From Chloroflexi bacterium HGW-Chloroflexi-6 (lineage in GTDB: Bacteria; Chloroflexota; Anaerolineae; Anaerolineales; Villigracilaceae), in assembly GCA_002840685.1 (NCBI GenBank), contig PHBU01000011.1, positions 62,001 to 126,000 on the forward strand: 64,000 bases of DNA, in the 5' to 3' direction. Below the pieces are notes generated by a model that saw nothing but the letters and a program-made list of their open reading frames with translations, did no database searches and had not been told where the DNA came from. The translations under genes were made by a program, and so were the position numbers. Positions 7,723 through 16,235 of the stretch are shown here, piece by piece (the stretch's first letter is position 1; each line of letters starts with the position of its first letter).

Positions 7723-7751
7723 TTGATTTGCGCTCGCAATTCGGGTATAAA
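7723..7751 (+). promoter_or_regulatory. Promoter of the osmC-like gene
   Basis: TTGATT (7723-7728) and TATAAA (7746-7751) with a 17-nt spacer, 38 nt before the start codon. Confidence 0.6.
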
Positions 7752-7789
7752 TTGTGTACTCATTTTCAATAACTCAAGGAGAGACAACC

Positions 7790-8206
7790 ATGACCACCCG
7801 CACTTCGTTTGCTGAATGGAAAGGCAACCTGAAAGAAGGTTCCGGCACGATGAAACTGGCCAGCGGCGCGTATGAAGGCCCGTATACGTTTGCATCCCGT
7901 TTTGAAGAAGGCAAAGGCACCAACCCAGAAGAATTGATCGGCGCAGCCCAGGCCGGTTGTTTTTCGATGTTCCTTTCGGCGCTGTTGGCCAAAGCCGGTT
8001 ACACCGCTGAAAGCATTCAGACCAGCGCCACCGTCCACCTCGGCGAAGGCCCGACCATCACCCTGATCGAAGTCAAGACCGAGGCCAAGGTCCCGGGCGT
8101 TTCTGAAGCCGAATTCCTCGAGCTGGCCGAAGCTGCCAAGAAGAATTGTCCCATCTCAAAGGCGCTGGCCGGACCCGAGATCACCCTGAGCGCCACACTG
8201 CTCTAG
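7790..8206 (+). CDS. osmC: OsmC-type peroxiredoxin
   Basis: 138 residues in the OsmC/Ohr fold, thiol peroxidases that reduce organic hydroperoxides. The two redox cysteines are seen in AAQAGCFSMFLSALL and AKKNCPISKAL. Opening residues MTTRTSFAEWKGNLKEGSGT and FASRFEEGKGTNPEELIGAA match the OsmC branch rather than Ohr. The start at 7790 follows AAGGAGAG by 7 nt; an earlier in-frame ATG at 7754 lacks a site. It is a single-gene unit with its own promoter and a strong terminator. Confidence 0.9.
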   Translation: MTTRTSFAEWKGNLKEGSGTMKLASGAYEGPYTFASRFEEGKGTNPEELIGAAQAGCFSMFLSALLAKAGYTAESIQTSATVHLGEGPTITLIEVKTEAKVPGVSEAEFLELAEAAKKNCPISKALAGPEITLSATLL

Positions 8207-8220
8207 GTTTGACTGAGATA

Positions 8221-8257
8221 ACAAAAAGACGCGGGCTCGCGGCCTGCGTCTTTTTGT
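8221..8257. terminator. Bidirectional intrinsic terminator
   Basis: ACAAAAAGACGC pairs with GCGTCTTTTTGT (12 bp). A T run follows in both directions because the stem base is A/T rich. It separates two convergent genes, osmC and the transporter-HEAT gene. Confidence 0.85.
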
Positions 8258-8281
8258 TTAACTTGCCCAACGGACTCACAA

Positions 8282-11200
8282 TCAGGTCAATTTATCAAAA
8301 ATATTAACCAAGGTATCGGCTTTTGATTCAGTTTTTTCGGCGACCATATCGTTGGCGGTGCGCAAACGCTGGCTGAGCACCTTGAGCAGGTTCAGCGCCA
8401 GCTTGGGGTAGCGTTCAACCAGCAGCGCCAGGGGAGCCTGGCGAATGAGCAGCAAAACGCTGGGTTCCAGCGCAACCGCATCCGCGTTGTGTGACTTGGC
8501 ATCGAAGATCGACATCTCGGCAAAATATTGGCGCGACTCAAAAACCGCCAGGCGCCTGATCCTGTGGTTGACCTGGCGCTGGAGCGCTATCCGGCCGCTG
8601 ACAACCACATATAACGCATCTTCCTGATCGCCTTCTGAAAATATCTTTTCGTCTGCTTCGACACGCTTTTCTTCGCAAATGCTTGCCAGGATGCGCAGCT
8701 GCTCAATGGTAACTTCCTGAAAAAAGTGAACTTCCTTCAAGAAAATAACTTTTTCGATGGCGGTCAACATAGGCTTCTCCAGAGAGATTGCTTCCGGGTT
8801 GATAAGGATATGAGCGGTTGCATATTTCAAGACTTCCTGCACGAGCGCGCTATCCATTTGCTGGGTTTTTACCAGCGCGATCAAAATCTCTGCCTTTGGC
8901 AGATTGGTGGGGATGCGCTGCAAGGTTTGTTCAATGATGCTGTAAATGGTCAGCGCCAATAACCATTCCCGGGTGCCAAAATCAAACAGTCCGTCCGTTC
9001 TATTGTTGCCATTCAGGTTACTTAATTGGGGCCAAAATTGCTTGTAGCTTGCAGCCGGCTCGTCAAAGGCCGGGATATGCAGTTGTTCAGCACCCTGCGC
9101 AACCCAGCTCTGGAGGTTTGCTCCATCAAAAACAGGAGCGAGCAGATGGGCAACTTGCGGCGATGTTAGCGATTCAAGCGTTTCGAGCGCGTTGGCCCGG
9201 CTAAGAATATCGTGATTTTTCAAGGTGTGCCGAATCGCATGGATATCTTCTGCACTGCAGAGCGGCTCGATCAACCAGAACAGCCGCTCCAACAATTGCT
9301 CAACCTGCTCCCGCAGGGTAATCCGCAAAAACAAGGCTCCCGGCGAAGAAATCGAGTGCAGGGGCAGTTCCAGCGCGTAGAGCGTGTAAATATTTTTCAG
9401 AAGTTCGATCAGCACCGCCGGAATTTGCCGCTGGGAGGGCTGGTGACCTGCTTTGGCCAAAACATAACAGGCACACTCAACTTCCAATGGGTTCTTGCCA
9501 GAACGCATCGCCATCAATTCACGCTTTGGCATTGGGGATAACGACTGGCAGGCTTGCCTGCGCACGGCAAAGTTTTCATCTGCAAAAGCGCGCAGGATGG
9601 CCTGACTGGCAGCAGGGCTGCGGAAATGCGCCAGACCCGAGACAGCAGCCTGGCGAACGGACGAATCGCGGTCCGCCAGAAGCGTTTGCAGGATCTCCAA
9701 TCCCAAATTTTTGACTTCTTTGGAGGTCGCCTGCGCTGAAATATCGTCGATCAATTCAACCGCACATGCGCGGACAGATGGATCTTGGTCCTTCAGGTAG
9801 CGCACCAGGGTCTGGATCAGGCGTTCGTTTTTAACCTTCACCAGCACCTGCAAGCCAAGCCTGCGATCAGAAGGATTCTCGTGGTTATCAAGCCAGAGCG
9901 ATAACTGTTGCACCGCCGGAGCCAGGTAGTGGAAATCGCCCGATGAAATCAAGGGGGGAACAGCTGCTGCGCGCACGCTGATCTCACTGTCGCCAATCCT
10001 TGCAGCAAGCGCATTCAGCGCGAGGTCATCCCGATCGACATCCGGTTTGCTGGCAAGCGCATTGGCGCTCGCCAAGCGAACGCTGGCATTTTCATCCTCG
10101 ACACCACGCAGGCACAATTGATAAACGGCCGGCTCGCCAATCCAGTCTGATCCAACGAGTTGAATCAGGCTGGCGCGCACCACCTGGCCGGATTCTTGTG
10201 CCAGGTTCAGCAAGGCTGGCAGGGCTTTCATTCCCTGGATCTCGTATGCCATTTCAGCCAGGAAAACGGTCATTTTTTCGTCTTGCGAGGCGGCCATCTT
10301 TTGATACAACGTCTGAATGGCGGCCGGATCCGTCTCGTCCAGGCCGTCCTGTTCAAGGCTGAGAATGTTCAGATTTTCATCTTTCAACAAGTCAGTCAGA
10401 GAACGGGTGTAATTCTGGCGTACTTTGAAGGCCGATAAAACAAAAAGCAGAACAGCCAGGAAACCGAAAATATCAACCAGTTGTACTGAAAGCCAGCCCT
10501 GTTTCAAGGCATACAGCAGCAGCCCGGCGAACAGGGTGCCCAGCGCGACCAGCACCGCGTTGATAAAGCCTTTCGCACGGCCTTTGACGTGCACCGGCAG
10601 CCCGTTGTACAGCATGGCATCCAGCGGATTGCGAATGGAGCGTTTGAAAATACCAACGTTGAAGCGCCCAAAGGCCGAAGCGATCCAGCCCGGGTTATAG
10701 GCCAGCGAAATGAACGAGAGAAATGTCAACGAAGGATAAAGCAGACTCATCCCCCCCACGCCCATGCGCGAGAGCAGACGGTTGAACAGGAAGAACTGGG
10801 TCAAAAGTCCGATTGAGTACCCGATCCCGTCCATGCTGGCAAAAAACGCAAAGCGTCCGTTGGGGTTGCCGACAAAGGCTTCTTCGAAGAATGTGCTGGC
10901 GTGGAAGGTCAGCAACTTCAGGATAAAAAGCATCAAAAAGGTGGAAAGTGCCAACCAGCGCAACAGGCCAGACTCTCGCACAAACTGGAATCCCATCTTG
11001 AGATTTTCGAGGCTGTTTTTCCCCGCGGGAGCGCTATTCCTGGTCAGGGCAGCCTGGCGGATGTAAGAGGCGTCGTTGGACAGGTAACGCCGCGTCAGCC
11101 AGACAAACCCGATCACGATGAAGAGCACCACCCCCCAGGCCAGCGGAATGTTTTCGAGCCCGATCAGCTGCTCGAGGAAACTCCCGCTAAAACCTGCTGC

Positions 11201-11677
11201 TGCGCTGGCGATCAAGCCTGCTGAAAGCATGAGCGGCAAAGCCCGCTTCGCTGCCCGCGTATCGTAAAAATCGTTGATGTAGTTCAAAATGACCAGGGTT
11301 GCCAGGCCATTCAGAGCATCATAAACCAGGTAAAAATAGGGATATGCCAAGCCGCCTTGCCCGCCATTTGTGAACAGCAAAACGCGCACCGAAACCAGCC
11401 AGGCAACCATCACCAGCAGAAGCGCAACCAATAATTTGCGATTATTGATGCGGTCTGCGTAGGAGGTATAGATCAGCCCGATGAAAAAAGCCAGCGAGGA
11501 GCCAGCGATGAACATCGTCCCCAGGTCTCGCGAAGACCAATATTCAAGGAACATGGCATCGCTTGCGTTTTCACCCCAGCGCAATCCCAGGTAAAACACA
11601 AAGTGCATGGCATACAGCAGCAGTGTTTTTTGTGCTTCATCTGGCCTGATGGAGAGCAGCCGGGCGATTGTTTTCAC
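8282..11677 (-). CDS. Transporter-HEAT repeat-cyclic nucleotide-binding fusion protein
   Basis: 1131 residues in three parts. Residues 1 to about 430 form 10-12 membrane segments of an MFS/nucleotide-carrier type (GLRWGENASDAMFLEYWSSR near the start). Residues 450-960 are HEAT-like helical repeats (DPSVRACAVELIDDIS, DSSVRQAAVSGLAHF, NFAVRRQACQSL). The C-terminus, about 985-1115, is a cNMP-binding jelly roll (FFQEVTIEQLRILASICEE, IFSEGDQEDALYVVVSGRIA, YFAEMSIFDA). The phosphate-binding cassette has no canonical Arg (FAEMSIFDAKSHNADAVA), so ligand binding is uncertain. The start is GTG with AAGG upstream. It is the last gene of a close minus-strand set 45 nt after the dCACHE-HAMP gene. The arrangement suggests a transporter-like core gated or sensed through the soluble domains; its substrate is unknown. 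Confidence 0.8.
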   Translation of the reverse strand: MKTIARLLSIRPDEAQKTLLLYAMHFVFYLGLRWGENASDAMFLEYWSSRDLGTMFIAGSSLAFFIGLIYTSYADRINNRKLLVALLLVMVAWLVSVRVLLFTNGGQGGLAYPYFYLVYDALNGLATLVILNYINDFYDTRAAKRALPLMLSAGLIASAAAGFSGSFLEQLIGLENIPLAWGVVLFIVIGFVWLTRRYLSNDASYIRQAALTRNSAPAGKNSLENLKMGFQFVRESGLLRWLALSTFLMLFILKLLTFHASTFFEEAFVGNPNGRFAFFASMDGIGYSIGLLTQFFLFNRLLSRMGVGGMSLLYPSLTFLSFISLAYNPGWIASAFGRFNVGIFKRSIRNPLDAMLYNGLPVHVKGRAKGFINAVLVALGTLFAGLLLYALKQGWLSVQLVDIFGFLAVLLFVLSAFKVRQNYTRSLTDLLKDENLNILSLEQDGLDETDPAAIQTLYQKMAASQDEKMTVFLAEMAYEIQGMKALPALLNLAQESGQVVRASLIQLVGSDWIGEPAVYQLCLRGVEDENASVRLASANALASKPDVDRDDLALNALAARIGDSEISVRAAAVPPLISSGDFHYLAPAVQQLSLWLDNHENPSDRRLGLQVLVKVKNERLIQTLVRYLKDQDPSVRACAVELIDDISAQATSKEVKNLGLEILQTLLADRDSSVRQAAVSGLAHFRSPAASQAILRAFADENFAVRRQACQSLSPMPKRELMAMRSGKNPLEVECACYVLAKAGHQPSQRQIPAVLIELLKNIYTLYALELPLHSISSPGALFLRITLREQVEQLLERLFWLIEPLCSAEDIHAIRHTLKNHDILSRANALETLESLTSPQVAHLLAPVFDGANLQSWVAQGAEQLHIPAFDEPAASYKQFWPQLSNLNGNNRTDGLFDFGTREWLLALTIYSIIEQTLQRIPTNLPKAEILIALVKTQQMDSALVQEVLKYATAHILINPEAISLEKPMLTAIEKVIFLKEVHFFQEVTIEQLRILASICEEKRVEADEKIFSEGDQEDALYVVVSGRIALQRQVNHRIRRLAVFESRQYFAEMSIFDAKSHNADAVALEPSVLLLIRQAPLALLVERYPKLALNLLKVLSQRLRTANDMVAEKTESKADTLVNIFDKLT

Positions 11678-11722
11678 AGGCGATCAACCTTCTCGTAATG
11701 CGGGCATTAATGCTCAAAAAGA

Positions 11723-13339
11723 CTACGCGGATTCGCTGTCGGAGGCCGTCTTGCGTTTGTCGTTGTCCGCACGCATTTTCTTGGCGCGTTCGGCCAGGTT
11801 CTGGAAAAACTCACTCTCGGTAATACGGCTGACCTCTTCTTTAACCTTCGACTCTTCGATCACGATCTGCAGATTCTTGATCTCCTGGCGCATCTTTGTT
11901 TCGCGCGAGTGGATGTTGGTCGCCATCGAAGCGAAGACTTTCGACAGGCGGGCAATTTCATCTGCCCCGTTGCCTTTTGCCAGCGCTTCCAGATTGGCTT
12001 CCTCCCATTTTTCTTCCTGGATCTTACGAGCAGAATCGGTCAAGCGCAAAACCGGCCAGGCTACACTGCGGGCTAGGACAATCGCCAGAACGATGCTCAA
12101 CACCAGCGCCAGTACCGACATCCACTGCATCTGGGCGGTCAGCTCATCGCTGCGATTCTGGATCTGCTTGCCGAGCAGGTCAGACGGAAGGTGGAAACGC
12201 GCGCTGTCGGTGCTCATCACCACCAGACCAAACCCGGCCGGGGTATTGTAGCGGCCGGTATAGTATGGGATCGTCGCATAAGCCAGGGCGCGTTGCTCAC
12301 CCTGCCAGACGCTTCCTTGCAAGGTGCCAGATTCCCCAAGCTGGTTGCGTTGCACCATTTCCGGGAACTCGGGGGCGATAAAGCCCATTTCGGTCAGCTT
12401 GCCCGGGCGATAGAGATTGTCTGGGTCGCTGCGGCGCTCTTCGCTGATGCTCGGTACCAGTTGACCGCTTTCATCCACGCCGATGATGTTGAAATGTCTG
12501 GGGTGGCTGATAGCCCAACCTTCTGGGTCGACCATATACGTAAAATCCGCCTCGCGCGGATCGATTTCTGCGATCGGGTCGGGGTTGGCGGGCGAGACAT
12601 GCGCCAGAAGCTCCATCAGGTGAATGCTTTCCAGCGCGAGCACCACAACGCCGGTTTTCTTGCCATCTTCAAAGACTGCTGTCGCAAAGCGAATCACGCC
12701 CCGATAACGCTCCCCAGAGCGGTTTTGCGCCCCGGCATAGGCCCGGTCTTGTGGAATGTATTCACCGATCATCCCGCCAACGTAGACGGCATCCCGCTCC
12801 AGAGCGATGGTTTCATCAAAGTAGGTTTCGCTTTTGAAAAGGGTGTTCTCGGGCCGCCCGACATTCACCAGTTTGCTGCCAATATTTACAGCGCACGAGG
12901 ATGGGTAATCGTTACAGGTATTTACAACCTTGATCACTTCCTGGCCTTTCAGGTCGATAAAGGCGATCTCACGATAAAGCGGCACGGACAGGTGCACTTC
13001 CTGACCATCCGGGGCGATGGTCCAGATTTCTCCAGACTTGGCGCGCGCGAAATCAACAAAGGCCTGCTCGGTGCGCGGCAGGCTGGCGGCCGCCGCCAGG
13101 TCTGTTTCCCTTTCACTCAGGAAACGCGCAACATTCTGCGATGTCAGCATGGCGCGGCTGCGCAGGTTTTCGAAGGCCTGCCGGTCAAATTCCTCGCTAC
13201 TTTTTGCAACCACATCTGCTTTGGACTGTTCGAAGCTTGTACTTCCGGCATAGGCGATCATGCCGAGGGGAATAAAAGCAACTGTCAGAAGCGCCAATAA
13301 AATTGTCCGTAACAACCCTGAAGTGAGCCATTTTTGCAT
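11723..13339 (-). CDS. dCACHE-HAMP membrane sensor without a catalytic output domain
   Basis: 538 residues: TM1 at about 9-31, a large extracytoplasmic region of double-CACHE type (32-395, with EIWTIAPDGQEVHLSVPLYR and TYMVDPEGWAISHPRHFNI), TM2 at about 398-420, then a HAMP domain (SVAWPVLRLTDSARKIQ to KVFASMATNIHSRE). The tail is a short charged coiled coil (IKNLQIVIEESKVKEEVSRI) ending KRKTASDSESA. No kinase, methyl-accepting, GGDEF or phosphatase domain follows. It may signal by contact with its operon partners. It starts 24 nt after the solute-binding lipoprotein gene, with AGGAG before the ATG. Confidence 0.8.
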   Translation of the reverse strand: MQKWLTSGLLRTILLALLTVAFIPLGMIAYAGSTSFEQSKADVVAKSSEEFDRQAFENLRSRAMLTSQNVARFLSERETDLAAAASLPRTEQAFVDFARAKSGEIWTIAPDGQEVHLSVPLYREIAFIDLKGQEVIKVVNTCNDYPSSCAVNIGSKLVNVGRPENTLFKSETYFDETIALERDAVYVGGMIGEYIPQDRAYAGAQNRSGERYRGVIRFATAVFEDGKKTGVVVLALESIHLMELLAHVSPANPDPIAEIDPREADFTYMVDPEGWAISHPRHFNIIGVDESGQLVPSISEERRSDPDNLYRPGKLTEMGFIAPEFPEMVQRNQLGESGTLQGSVWQGEQRALAYATIPYYTGRYNTPAGFGLVVMSTDSARFHLPSDLLGKQIQNRSDELTAQMQWMSVLALVLSIVLAIVLARSVAWPVLRLTDSARKIQEEKWEEANLEALAKGNGADEIARLSKVFASMATNIHSRETKMRQEIKNLQIVIEESKVKEEVSRITESEFFQNLAERAKKMRADNDKRKTASDSESA

Positions 13340-13363
13340 GAGATTGCTCCTATCTATGTTCGA

Positions 13364-14617
13364 TTACCAGGAAGTTGCCGAATACGACAGCAGTTCATTG
13401 ATTTTGGCGGCTGCATTGTCCAGCGCTGTTTTTGGGTCCACTTTGCCGAGGTAAACATTCAGCAGGGTTTCACTGATGATTTTTTCAATCTCGATGCTCT
13501 TGACATTGGTTTGCACAAAACGCGCGTTTGGAAGTTGTTCGAGAAAGAACTGATTTTGCTCGCTGATCTTGTTGCTCTCGGCAACAGCAACTTTTTCGGG
13601 CAAATAGCCTTCATGCAAAGCATAATCGAGCCGGTATTGATCCTGGTAAATGAATTCAATAAATTTCCAGGCGGCAACTTTGTTCTCGCTCAGGCTAAAA
13701 AGGCTGAGCGAATCGGTCACACCGAGAGTCGCCAGAGAAGATTGGACCGGGACTGGCACAATGCCATATTCAACCGGTTTCTCGGCTTTCTTGATCGATT
13801 CCGCCAGGCTGTCGCTGTCGATCACCATCCCCAATTGACCGTTCATAAAAGCCTGTCTCAAATCACCTTTTTTGTATTGACCGGGGTCAGGAGGAACTGC
13901 CCCATCCTTGATCAGTTGCTGCAAAAAAATCAGCGCTTCCACGCCTTCAGCATAGTTAAAGGCGGCCCGGGTTCCATCAGGGCTCAACATGCTGCCGCCA
14001 TTGCCCACCAAAAAGTAATAAAAATACAGGTCGGTTTCCTTGCCAGAGCCGAGTATGCCAAACCCATAAGTGCCCTGCTGCAACTGGCTGATCTTGATGG
14101 CTGACTCGCGCAACTCGTCCCAGTTTTTTGGCGGCTCAGAAATACCGGCGCGCGCAAAAAGCTCTTTGTTGTAATACAGTCCGCGCGTGGTGACAGAAAC
14201 AGGCAAACCAAACGTGCGGCCTTCGTATTGCGCGCTGGCATTCAAAATTTGCGGATAAAACCCGCCTCTGAACTCAGGGCTCATATATCCGTCGAGCGGT
14301 TCGACCCAGCCCTTGGCGATGTAGCCGCCCAGCTCGCGTGTCGCCACGTGGATGATGTCGGGCGGGTTGCCCGCAGCAACCATCTCCTCGATCTGGGTCG
14401 GGCCAACCTCCCATTCAAGAACGTGCAGGTTGACCTTGATCGCCGGGTTTACCGCTTCGAAATCCTGAACAACCGTCTGCCAGTATTCCTCAGTCGCGTC
14501 AGTGCGCTGCATGAATACGAAATCGATTTCCTGGCGGGCCGGACCGCATCCGCCCAGAAACAGAAAAGCCATCGCGAACAGGCCGATATTAAACCAGAGC
14601 GATTTTCCTTTTTGCAT
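13364..14617 (-). CDS. Family 1 extracellular solute-binding lipoprotein
   Basis: 417 residues. The signal peptide ends in a lipobox LFLGGC with Cys24, so the protein should be lipid-anchored outside the membrane. The mature part is a sugar-type solute-binding protein (WQTVVQDFEAVNPAIKVNLH, PPDIIHVATRELGGYIAKGW, GRTFGLPVSVTTRGLYYNK). The start at 14617 follows AGGAGG; upstream in-frame codons belong to the overlapping glycosyltransferase gene. No ABC permease or ATPase is nearby. It sits directly before the dCACHE-HAMP gene, so it may serve as a ligand-presenting partner for that sensor rather than for import. Confidence 0.85.
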   Translation of the reverse strand: MQKGKSLWFNIGLFAMAFLFLGGCGPARQEIDFVFMQRTDATEEYWQTVVQDFEAVNPAIKVNLHVLEWEVGPTQIEEMVAAGNPPDIIHVATRELGGYIAKGWVEPLDGYMSPEFRGGFYPQILNASAQYEGRTFGLPVSVTTRGLYYNKELFARAGISEPPKNWDELRESAIKISQLQQGTYGFGILGSGKETDLYFYYFLVGNGGSMLSPDGTRAAFNYAEGVEALIFLQQLIKDGAVPPDPGQYKKGDLRQAFMNGQLGMVIDSDSLAESIKKAEKPVEYGIVPVPVQSSLATLGVTDSLSLFSLSENKVAAWKFIEFIYQDQYRLDYALHEGYLPEKVAVAESNKISEQNQFFLEQLPNARFVQTNVKSIEIEKIISETLLNVYLGKVDPKTALDNAAAKINELLSYSATSW

Positions 14618-15767
14618 GGTTGCCTCCTGCGTTTTTACTTGCCAAACTTTGTGTTTCGAGAATTTCAACAATCTTATCCACAGCCGCAAGAGTGCCGTTT
14701 TCGGGCACAAAGGCGCGACCGTTTTGCGATATTCTTTGAGCCTCTCCGGGGAGCATGGCGCGTTCGATCATCGCCAACAGGGTGGCCGGGTTCATTTCTG
14801 TAGCATGAAGAGTCCAGGCAATTTGCCATTGCTCTGCAATTTCGCAATTTCGATAGAGGTCGGTTTTACTGTCGATCCCAACCAAGATGGACGGCACACC
14901 CAGATAAGCCATTTCGTACATCACATTGCGGCCCGCCCTGGCAATCACCAGGCTGCTAGCGCTTGCCAGCTCCATAAAATCAACATAATTCTCAAACCGG
15001 ATGTTTTTGTGTGCAGGGATATCGACCGGTGTGCCGCTGACCAGTACCAACTTCATGCGTGGATAGACATATTGCAAGTGTTCCAGATAGAGATCCACCG
15101 GGATGTCGATGATTTTTTTTGATTCTGAGAGAAATTCGGGGGTCGAAATATTTCCCGCACCCCTGTAGACAAGCACGATCTGGTCTTCTTCACCGAAGCC
15201 ATATTTTTCGCGCACCGATTTGGCGGAAAGTTGCGCGCGATCATACTTCATTGGCGGCGAGGTCATCACCAGGCGCGATGCGTCCAGCAGCGCTGAAGGC
15301 TCACAATCGCTCGCCCCGTATCCCAAAACAACGGTCGAAGTGTTCAGCAATTGCGCGATCAAATCTGCATACTGTTCGTAAGGCCCAAAATCCAGGCTGA
15401 TATAGTTTGGGGATGCAATTGAAATACAGGGGATGCCTCGCAGTTTACAATACAAAGGAAAGTACAATTCGCCATCGCAAACCACCAGATCAGGCTGGAA
15501 ATCATCCATGATCGGGCCAAAATAGTCTTGTAACTCGAACAAATCCCAGCCGGGGAAGGTGCGGTGGGTAAACATTGCTCCGGCCGGTTGCGGCAGATCA
15601 ACACATGCGGCTCCCAAAAATTTCAAAAAGGTGCTTCCTGCACCGTAAGAAACAAACAAAACCGAACTATTAATTTTTTGCGTGACAGCTTGCCCAATGG
15701 CCCAGCAAGTGGAAACATGCCCCCCACTGGGTAAGCCTCGACCTACAAATAAAATTCTGGGCTGCAT
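14589..15767 (-). CDS. Glycosyltransferase with GT-B fold (MurG/GT28-like)
   Basis: 392 residues. The N-terminal half begins PRILFVGRGLPSGGHVSTCW, with a glycine-rich acceptor loop like that of MurG-type enzymes. The C-terminal half has IVLVYRGAGNIS and SSLVIARAGRNVMYEMAYLGVP, the nucleotide-sugar site of the family (GG..t..E.l..g.P). Soluble or peripheral; acceptor unknown. The start at 15767 (MQPRILF) has weak GAGAGA upstream and matches where homology begins. Its 3' end overlaps the start of the lipoprotein gene by 29 nt, so the two should be translated together. Confidence 0.75.
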   Translation of the reverse strand: MQPRILFVGRGLPSGGHVSTCWAIGQAVTQKINSSVLFVSYGAGSTFLKFLGAACVDLPQPAGAMFTHRTFPGWDLFELQDYFGPIMDDFQPDLVVCDGELYFPLYCKLRGIPCISIASPNYISLDFGPYEQYADLIAQLLNTSTVVLGYGASDCEPSALLDASRLVMTSPPMKYDRAQLSAKSVREKYGFGEEDQIVLVYRGAGNISTPEFLSESKKIIDIPVDLYLEHLQYVYPRMKLVLVSGTPVDIPAHKNIRFENYVDFMELASASSLVIARAGRNVMYEMAYLGVPSILVGIDSKTDLYRNCEIAEQWQIAWTLHATEMNPATLLAMIERAMLPGEAQRISQNGRAFVPENGTLAAVDKIVEILETQSLASKNAGGNHAKRKIALV

Positions 15768-16235
15768 TCTCTCAAGCCCGCCTTGTCGTTTGAATGTATT
15801 TAATTTCCACCTTATACATAACACCCCACGAGGCCGCCTTCGATTGGGCCCATATTCATCATAAACTTGCGAATTGCTGCAAAAATTCAATAACAGAAGA
15901 AGCACCCTGGTGGATACTGCTATCAGCGTAAACCCAACAAGTGCTTGTCACCATTTTACAACCAACCGTTTTCTTTCTCTCAAAAACAGATGAAAGATAA
16001 CCTACTAGTTAAAGGGCTTTTTACATATGTAATTATAATTGCGGCCCAATCAGACAGGTAAAACTGTAAGGAAATCAAAATTCTCAGCTTATTTGACAAT
16101 ATTCTTGAGCATAGTCAAAAGCTCGCGCACTTTTCCTCACAATTCATAATCGGCCAGCTTTTCCGGCCCGATATTGCCAGCGCAATTTGATTTTGGATCC
16201 ATTTATAGCAGGGAAAACCTAAAAAGCGCAATCTC
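15768..16235. other. AT-rich intergenic region, no gene seen
   Basis: No open frame with recognisable content. A perfect 12-bp palindrome TTACATATGTAA (16021-16032) adjoins a minus-strand TATAAT (16037-16032). It could be the promoter/operator of the four-gene unit to its left, leaving a leader of about 260 nt. Confidence 0.4.

Noticed and set aside
7754..7789. Upstream in-frame ATG for osmC-like gene
   Set aside because: It lies only 2 nt after the predicted -10 box and has no ribosome binding site, so it would precede the transcript start.
12191..13300. 369-codon plus-strand frame opposite the dCACHE-HAMP gene
   Set aside because: No recognisable domain; the minus-strand gene explains the coding signal.
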